This document shows positions 59,692 through 64,000 of a stretch of DNA of 64,000 bases, in pieces. The notes below the pieces were generated by a model. It had not been told where the DNA came from and made no database searches. It was given only the letters and a program-made list of their open reading frames with translations. Location of the stretch: the IMG/VR virus record IMGVR_UViG_3300005253_000487, positions 24,001 through 88,000 of that record; one strand, given 5' to 3'. This DNA is from a virus. A program made the position numbers and the translations under genes. Within the stretch, counting starts at the first letter, position 1, and every line of letters starts with the position of its first letter.

Positions 59692-60549
59692 CTAGAGCAC
59701 ACACCGCTGCTCTATTAAGCGGGTGAGTACTATGGGGATGAACGTTGCAGGGTCATGCCCTACCGGCAGCGTAATCAAGTGGACAGGCGTGGTGCGGACT
59801 GTCTGTAACATCCAGTGTAGGCGCGTAGCTTCTTCCAGTGCTGCTCCGTCAAGTAGGATGACGATGGGTGTGTCAGGATTGAGGCGTGCTGCCCAATCCT
59901 TTGCCCATGGCGCCGCTGTGCCCAGGAGCACGGCCGTTTGAAAACCTGCGCGGTGGACTGCGATACCATCGAGTATCCCTTCTACCAAGATACAAGGCGT
60001 AGTTAATTTACGCACACGGTACCCGGAGGCAACGTGACGGGAGGGTAGAGTATGCAGGTACTTTGGGTAGCCGTTAGTGTAGGTGCGCCCAACGTGCCCT
60101 ATCAACTCTCCGGTCCAAAAGTCTCGCACGGGTAGTACGATGCGGCTGAATAATAAATGGTCATGTTCTGTGCAGACGACGAGACCATAATGCGCGGACG
60201 TCCTTGTATCAATGCCACGTTTTGCTAAGAAGTGTGCAGCCGAGGGGACGTCCACAATCGCTTCGGATGCGAACTCCGTAGGCTTGGGTACGACGTGAGG
60301 TTTGCGTGCGCCCCCGGACATGACTGGGATGTATAACGTGGGATCATTTAACCAGTCCCGCAGTAATGTGTCTAATCTACCACCCACTCCGCACGACCAA
60401 CAATGATATAACCCGCGAATGGGATTGAGTTCTAGGTTCCACCTAGGATTGGCACACTCGCGGCAGATTTCCACCACCACTTCATCGCGTGCAATGCGGC
60501 AGGAGACGCCCATGACGGCAAGCTGCTGGCGGAGATCTTCAGGCGTCAT
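59692..60549 (-). CDS. DNA primase, zinc finger and TOPRIM (285 aa)
   Basis: DnaG-like primase in short form: zinc site CRECANPRWNLELN with CWSCG (residues ~29-52), a middle part with LLFSRIVLPVRDFWTGELIG and YTNGYPKYL (RNA polymerase-like basic region), and TOPRIM motifs CILVEGILDGIAVH and IVILLDGAAL. The last motif has a single Asp where D-x-D is usual. It makes primers for lagging-strand synthesis. ATG 60549 overlaps the upstream stop. Confidence 0.8.
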   Translation of the reverse strand: MTPEDLRQQLAVMGVSCRIARDEVVVEICRECANPRWNLELNPIRGLYHCWSCGVGGRLDTLLRDWLNDPTLYIPVMSGGARKPHVVPKPTEFASEAIVDVPSAAHFLAKRGIDTRTSAHYGLVVCTEHDHLLFSRIVLPVRDFWTGELIGHVGRTYTNGYPKYLHTLPSRHVASGYRVRKLTTPCILVEGILDGIAVHRAGFQTAVLLGTAAPWAKDWAARLNPDTPIVILLDGAALEEATRLHWMLQTVRTTPVHLITLPVGHDPATFIPIVLTRLIEQRCVL

Positions 60550-60731
60550 TTCTTCTGGTGAGGCCAACGCCCATGAAGGGCAGCAACTTTTTGGTGAGAT
60601 GTCATTATAGATAGTGGGATGGGTGGTGGCAATAACCAATAGGAATGACCACTATAATTTAAATCTGTCGTTGCCCAATGACGGATCATTTCTGCATCAG
60701 TTGGTCGGCGTAACCGCTTCTGCTTTTTCAT
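60546..60731 (-). CDS. small basic protein (61 aa)
   Basis: Bound by ATGA overlaps to helicase (60728-60731) and primase (60546-60549). The product is basic (MKKQKRLRRPTDAEMIRHWA), with a proline run in the middle. It could be a primase-helicase linker peptide; not recognised. Confidence 0.55.
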   Translation of the reverse strand: MKKQKRLRRPTDAEMIRHWATTDLNYSGHSYWLLPPPIPLSIMTSHQKVAALHGRWPHQKK

Positions 60732-62062
60732 TTAGTGGTAGCGGTGTTGAGTTTACGATCGTCCTTGGTGGGGACGGGTTGCATGTGTCCAAGCCGTTGC
60801 CGCAGTTCCAGGGTGTTAACAGTATCAAGTTCTTGGATGATGGCAAGCTCTCGGTTAACGTAGACTTGGATCTCTTGCCCACGCCCGCCGGAATCTCGTA
60901 GCTTGAGTAATCCAATCCGTCCTTGGTGCACTTCTGCTTCCTCTGGAAGTTGGTTAAGGGACAGTAGACCATCCACCCCACGGACCTTTTGGTAGCTGTC
61001 TCCCATGTCTCGCGTTGTCAAGTGTCCCGCACGTTCTGGGCGTTTCACGGCCTGTGATGCAGTGAGTACGGTTATGTCGAACGCCGGGCATAGAGCACGC
61101 ACCTCATGGGTGATGCGGCCGAGGTCTGTGTAACCATGCTTTGCTGATGCGCGGTCGGAGAGTGTAAGTAGATCGAGATAGTCTAATGTCAGTACATCAA
61201 TCTCTCCCATGCTACGGGAAAGCCTTTCTATAATGCGCTTCAGTTCGTCAGGTTCTAGACTGTAGGCAGGAAGCTCCAAAAGGATGACTTCCCCTTGCGC
61301 TAATCTAAACCAATGCTTCAGGCGTCGTGTCACTTCAGCGATGCCTGTGTTGAACTCAGCGCGTTCCGCTTGGGCAATTGCGCGGTAGTACCTTTGGATT
61401 TGCGGGCGCACACCCAGCTCAAGGCTGAGGTGTAGACAACGGGCACCACGCCGCGCAAGGTTGGTGGTGGCGTTTTGAAGCCACATGGATTTGCCTATAC
61501 CTGTATCAGCAAACATCATCCACAACTCATTCCCCCATCCACCAATGTGTCTGTCTAGGGTGGGGTAGCCTGTCGTTAACAACTCATCTTCCCGCGCCGG
61601 TTTCACCCACGACTTTAGGTCGTTGAGGTACGCGAGCCCTTTGATGCCCGCACTCTGCACACTGCCTACTTGTTCTGCTAGGCTGACGAAGGTGTCTACA
61701 GATACATCCCCCGCCTCGTTTAGTCTTGCGCGTGCTACTTGGACGGCAGCCTGTTGAAGCTGCTTCAATGCCTCTGCGCCGAAGTAGGCGGGGGTGAACG
61801 TTGACAAGTCCATTGCGAGCAGACGTCCTAAGTTCTCACGCGTGCCGTCATGCAGTCCTTTCTCCAATGAGGACAACCACATGTCCCAGTCTCCGGGCGC
61901 CGGAAGCTTGCGGTGCTGGAGTACAAAGTCATCTGCGAAGGTAGCGATGCGCCGGAAGTATGGGTTGGCGAGAACAAGGTCGCTCCGGAGTGCTTCACCC
62001 AACTCGTCCAGCACACCCATGTCTCGTATGGCCATTGCGACAACGTGCTCGACAGTGATCAT
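60728..62062 (-). CDS. replicative DNA helicase, DnaB-like (444 aa)
   Basis: RecA-fold hexameric helicase. An N-terminal helical domain (residues ~1-150) is followed by LTTGYPTLDRHIGGWGNE, Walker A MFADTGIGKSMWLQ (~196-209), CLHLSLEL with the DnaB Glu, Walker B VLTLDYLDLLT and the arginine region LTASQAVKRPERAG with GDSYQKVRGVDGLLSL. ATG 62062 is chosen since the longer frame is Thr/Asn-rich and overlaps another gene. It unwinds DNA at the fork. Confidence 0.9.
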   Translation of the reverse strand: MITVEHVVAMAIRDMGVLDELGEALRSDLVLANPYFRRIATFADDFVLQHRKLPAPGDWDMWLSSLEKGLHDGTRENLGRLLAMDLSTFTPAYFGAEALKQLQQAAVQVARARLNEAGDVSVDTFVSLAEQVGSVQSAGIKGLAYLNDLKSWVKPAREDELLTTGYPTLDRHIGGWGNELWMMFADTGIGKSMWLQNATTNLARRGARCLHLSLELGVRPQIQRYYRAIAQAERAEFNTGIAEVTRRLKHWFRLAQGEVILLELPAYSLEPDELKRIIERLSRSMGEIDVLTLDYLDLLTLSDRASAKHGYTDLGRITHEVRALCPAFDITVLTASQAVKRPERAGHLTTRDMGDSYQKVRGVDGLLSLNQLPEEAEVHQGRIGLLKLRDSGGRGQEIQVYVNRELAIIQELDTVNTLELRQRLGHMQPVPTKDDRKLNTATTK

Positions 62063-62382
62063 ATTTTTATTAGTGGTAGATGTGCTACAGGACCACCAAT
62101 ACGCCTTATTAAACTTCGTCTCGCTGTGGCAAAAAGTTGTGGTGTTGTGTTGTGCATCTTTTTTTGTATTGATGTGATGGCAAGTTGGCGTGTTTTGTAT
62201 GCACCGCAAACGCGTCCCCCGCTTACTTCTTCAGAGATTGTCCACACACTATGTTTCCAAGGTACACGGTGTACAAAAAGATTAGCATCTGGTAAGTGTG
62301 CAATAATTACTGGGTAACATTGGGTCGTTACACTTAGTCGAAAGAATTTTTGGTTTCTGCGGTAATGGATAAAGCGCGGCAT
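62059..62382 (-). CDS. hypothetical protein between helicase and loader (107 aa)
   Basis: ATG follows the loader stop (TAAATG) with GGAGG about 10 bases upstream, and its TGA overlaps the helicase ATG. The first half is strand-rich (FFRLSVTTQCYPVIIAHLPD, VPWKHSVWTISEEVSGGRV), of the small W-x-I-S-E type common in phages, and the end is basic. Not recognised; base composition is a little AT-richer than its neighbours. Confidence 0.6.
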   Translation of the reverse strand: MPRFIHYRRNQKFFRLSVTTQCYPVIIAHLPDANLFVHRVPWKHSVWTISEEVSGGRVCGAYKTRQLAITSIQKKMHNTTPQLFATARRSLIRRIGGPVAHLPLIKI

Positions 62383-63000
62383 TTATCTTCGCCTCCAATC
62401 TTGTTCTGCTTCCATGGGCACGATGCTTGCTCCCGCTAACACCCTGGACAGTTCGTGGGGTGGTAGTGCGGCAGTAAGTTCTTGGGGTGATTGATTCATC
62501 GTGATGAGCATACCGGCGCCGTTTTGATATGCAATGTCTATGAGGCGGTACACGATTTGTTGGCCCTCGTGGGTTGTAAGGACGCGTCCAAACAAATCGT
62601 CCAGCACTACAAGGCGGCGGGCTTCCTCGTAATCTTGCATGGGGTTATACGTGTTGTCCCCATAAGACGCCTTCACTTTGTCACAGAAGTCTGGAACGTT
62701 TAGCCACAGCGCCTGCACTGTGCCCACCCGTCGCACCATCCACCGATACGCTGCCACGCTTAAGTGGGACTTACCAACCCCCGGGCGTCCTGTGAGGAGT
62801 AGATGAGGTGCTCCGCCCGCTTCGCAGTCCTTAAGAAACTGTTCGAAGTGCTGACGTGTGGCTTTGGGACGCACGGTGTTCCAGTCGAAGTTGTCCGGGG
62901 CACAGTGCCAATGTGACCGTGGAAGGCCAAAGACGGTACTGCTATAATCAATGTCCAAGGCGTTTGAGCATTTCTTTTCTTGGTTGCCAACTAACGACAC
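62383..63000 (-). CDS. DnaC-like helicase loader ATPase (205 aa)
   Basis: AAA+ protein of the DnaC/IstB group: APDNFDWNTVRPKATRQHFE, Walker A LLTGRPGVGKSHLSVAAY (residues ~68-85), Walker B RRLVVLDDLFGR, sensor 1 MLITMNQSPQEL. It would load the DnaB-like helicase encoded downstream. The first ~17 codons overlap RNase H; a TTG at 62958 is an alternative start. Confidence 0.8.
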   Translation of the reverse strand: MSLVGNQEKKCSNALDIDYSSTVFGLPRSHWHCAPDNFDWNTVRPKATRQHFEQFLKDCEAGGAPHLLLTGRPGVGKSHLSVAAYRWMVRRVGTVQALWLNVPDFCDKVKASYGDNTYNPMQDYEEARRLVVLDDLFGRVLTTHEGQQIVYRLIDIAYQNGAGMLITMNQSPQELTAALPPHELSRVLAGASIVPMEAEQDWRRR

Positions 63001-63520
63001 ATTGTGGGAAGTGCGGAGCGATGTCCCAGCATTGGTGGGCGAAGCGGATTAGGCGTGGGTTTTGACAACGCCACCTCCCATTGAACTGATTGACAATGAG
63101 TTGAGAGTCTGAGTAGATTTGAATGTGTTCTTGTGGATGGAACTGTCGTGCGAAGCGTAACGTGGCGCGTAGTGCTAACCACTCCGCTTCGTTGTTGGTA
63201 AAGTGTTCGCGGCTCTTTTCACGTACGATAACCAATCCAGATACACCGGACGGAAGGGCGCGGAATGTGGACCAGTATACTCCCTCCGTGCTAGGGTTCT
63301 TCCCGCCCAGCATACCCCCGTCTGTCCAGAAGCGTATGGGTGGGTTAGGGCTTACGGCATTGGCTAAGAGGTCATCAGCGCGTTGTTGTGCACATACAAC
63401 GGCCTGTCCAACCGCAGGACCTTTTATTTTGTCCTGCAATTCCAAGCGCACCGTGCCCAGTACGTCCGTAATCAGTTCACGCACCTGTGCCACAGGCAAG
63501 TGTGTATGGTCCTTAGTCAT
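62948..63520 (-). CDS. ribonuclease H-like protein (190 aa)
   Basis: RNase HI fold in residues ~60-190: FWTDGGMLGG (first Asp), TNNEAEWLALRATLR (Glu), IQIYSDSQLIVNQFNG (second Asp) and the end SWQPRKEMLKRLGH, where the final acidic residue is missing or replaced by His. The N-terminal 60 residues form a helical extension. It would remove RNA primers. Confidence 0.8.
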   Translation of the reverse strand: MTKDHTHLPVAQVRELITDVLGTVRLELQDKIKGPAVGQAVVCAQQRADDLLANAVSPNPPIRFWTDGGMLGGKNPSTEGVYWSTFRALPSGVSGLVIVREKSREHFTNNEAEWLALRATLRFARQFHPQEHIQIYSDSQLIVNQFNGRWRCQNPRLIRFAHQCWDIAPHFPQCVVSWQPRKEMLKRLGH

Positions 63521-63756
63521 TTATCCATCGCGCACCATTCTTCGATGGTGGGTAGCGGACCGAACAATACCTTTTCGAGGTCATCAAGTTCCTTACGCGC
63601 CTGTTCCAACGCAAGAGCACGACGCTTCAGGGAGTTCGTGTCCGTTGCACGTAATGCGTTGCGTATACGCTCCAACCTCCACCTGACAGGAGAAGCCTCA
63701 GCAAAGGTTATTGGTTGGTCGCGTATCAGTTGGCGGAGTAGACCCTTAGCCTTCAT
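63517..63756 (-). CDS. hypothetical helical protein (79 aa)
   Basis: GAGGAGG lies just upstream of ATG codons at 63759 and 63756. The product is helical and charged (VRWRLERIRNALRATDTNSL, LALEQARKELDDLEKVLFG), possibly a coiled coil. Overlaps RNase H by 4 bases. Not recognised. Confidence 0.6.
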   Translation of the reverse strand: MKAKGLLRQLIRDQPITFAEASPVRWRLERIRNALRATDTNSLKRRALALEQARKELDDLEKVLFGPLPTIEEWCAMDK

Positions 63757-64000
63757 CATCAACCTCCTCGGCTGCGAAAGTATCGCGGTGGGCAATAACG
63801 GCCTCCGCTGCTTTCTTTACTTCGGATGGGTCCTTTTGCAACGACAACATCATGTCTATTACGAGTCGTTCGTGTTCTGCTAGCCCACTTGGCGTCCCAC
63901 CCTCCAGTAATTCAGTCACACCAAGGATGTTTTTTAGAGCATCCTGCGTTGGCGGCTCTCCAGTAGGGGCGGGCTGTGGGAGCAACCTACGTCCATGCAC
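63746..64000 (-). CDS. hypothetical protein, 5' end at or beyond the window edge (84 aa visible)
   Basis: The frame is open to the edge; a GTG at 64000 may be the start or lie inside the gene. Visible features: a Pro-rich front and an acidic helical end (VKKAAEAVIAHRDTFAAEEV). Function unknown. Confidence 0.5.
   Translation of the reverse strand: MHGRRLLPQPAPTGEPPTQDALKNILGVTELLEGGTPSGLAEHERLVIDMMLSLQKDPSEVKKAAEAVIAHRDTFAAEEVDDEG

Overview
The window is a 64 kb piece of a tailed, siphovirus-like double-stranded DNA phage genome. Evidence: a head and tail module in the usual order (Mu gpF-like head protein, protease/scaffold, capsid, connector proteins, tail terminator, tail tube protein, frameshifting chaperone pair, 885-residue tape measure, J-like tail tip), an amidase endolysin, no tail sheath, and a complete phage replisome. 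There is no integrase, repressor, terminase or portal in the window, no tRNA was recognised, and both edges cut through genes. A KdsD-like (Kdo pathway) fragment and a spanin-like protein point weakly to a Gram-negative host; nothing fixes the host more closely.

The layout is two opposed blocks. The + strand (2-33747) starts with a surface-chemistry cassette: the end of a KdsD-like CBS protein, a GT8-like and a GT2 glycosyltransferase, three SAM methyltransferases, a radical SAM/SPASM enzyme and a DUF120 (CTP-dependent riboflavin kinase-like) gene lying inside another open frame. From about 7 kb come head, tail and lysis genes. The - strand (33752-64000) holds DNA modification, nucleotide metabolism, recombination and replication, nearly all with ATGA or TAATG overlaps, so it looks like one or a few very long operons transcribed from beyond the right edge. 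The blocks converge at about 33750 with only 4 bases between stop codons.

The - strand encodes FolE, QueD, QueE and QueC, which together make preQ0 from GTP, and a DpdA/TGT-like transglycosylase that would insert a 7-deazaguanine base into DNA. Between queC and queD sit SbnA-like and SbnB-like enzymes (2,3-diaminopropionate synthesis), an alanine racemase, thymidylate synthase and a Nudix hydrolase. This diaminopropionate cassette inside a 7-deazaguanine modification operon is the best candidate for an undescribed system; whether the amino acid goes to DNA, to cell wall precursors or elsewhere cannot be told from sequence.

Replication and repair genes are a mosaic: a family A DNA polymerase fused to a family 4 uracil-DNA glycosylase, a T4-style clamp and clamp loader, a DnaB-like helicase with an ATPase loader, a zinc-TOPRIM primase, RNase H, a RecA-like recombinase, a gp32-like SSB with a very long Ala/Pro/Val linker, and a single-chain Mre11-Rad50 (SbcD-SbcC) fusion. 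Other oddities are a histone H1-like lysine/alanine repeat protein, a decoration-capsid fusion, a helix-turn-helix inside the protease/scaffold protein, and a long repeat protein cut by an in-frame TAA. Several small genes shorter than 60 codons are called here from overlap patterns.
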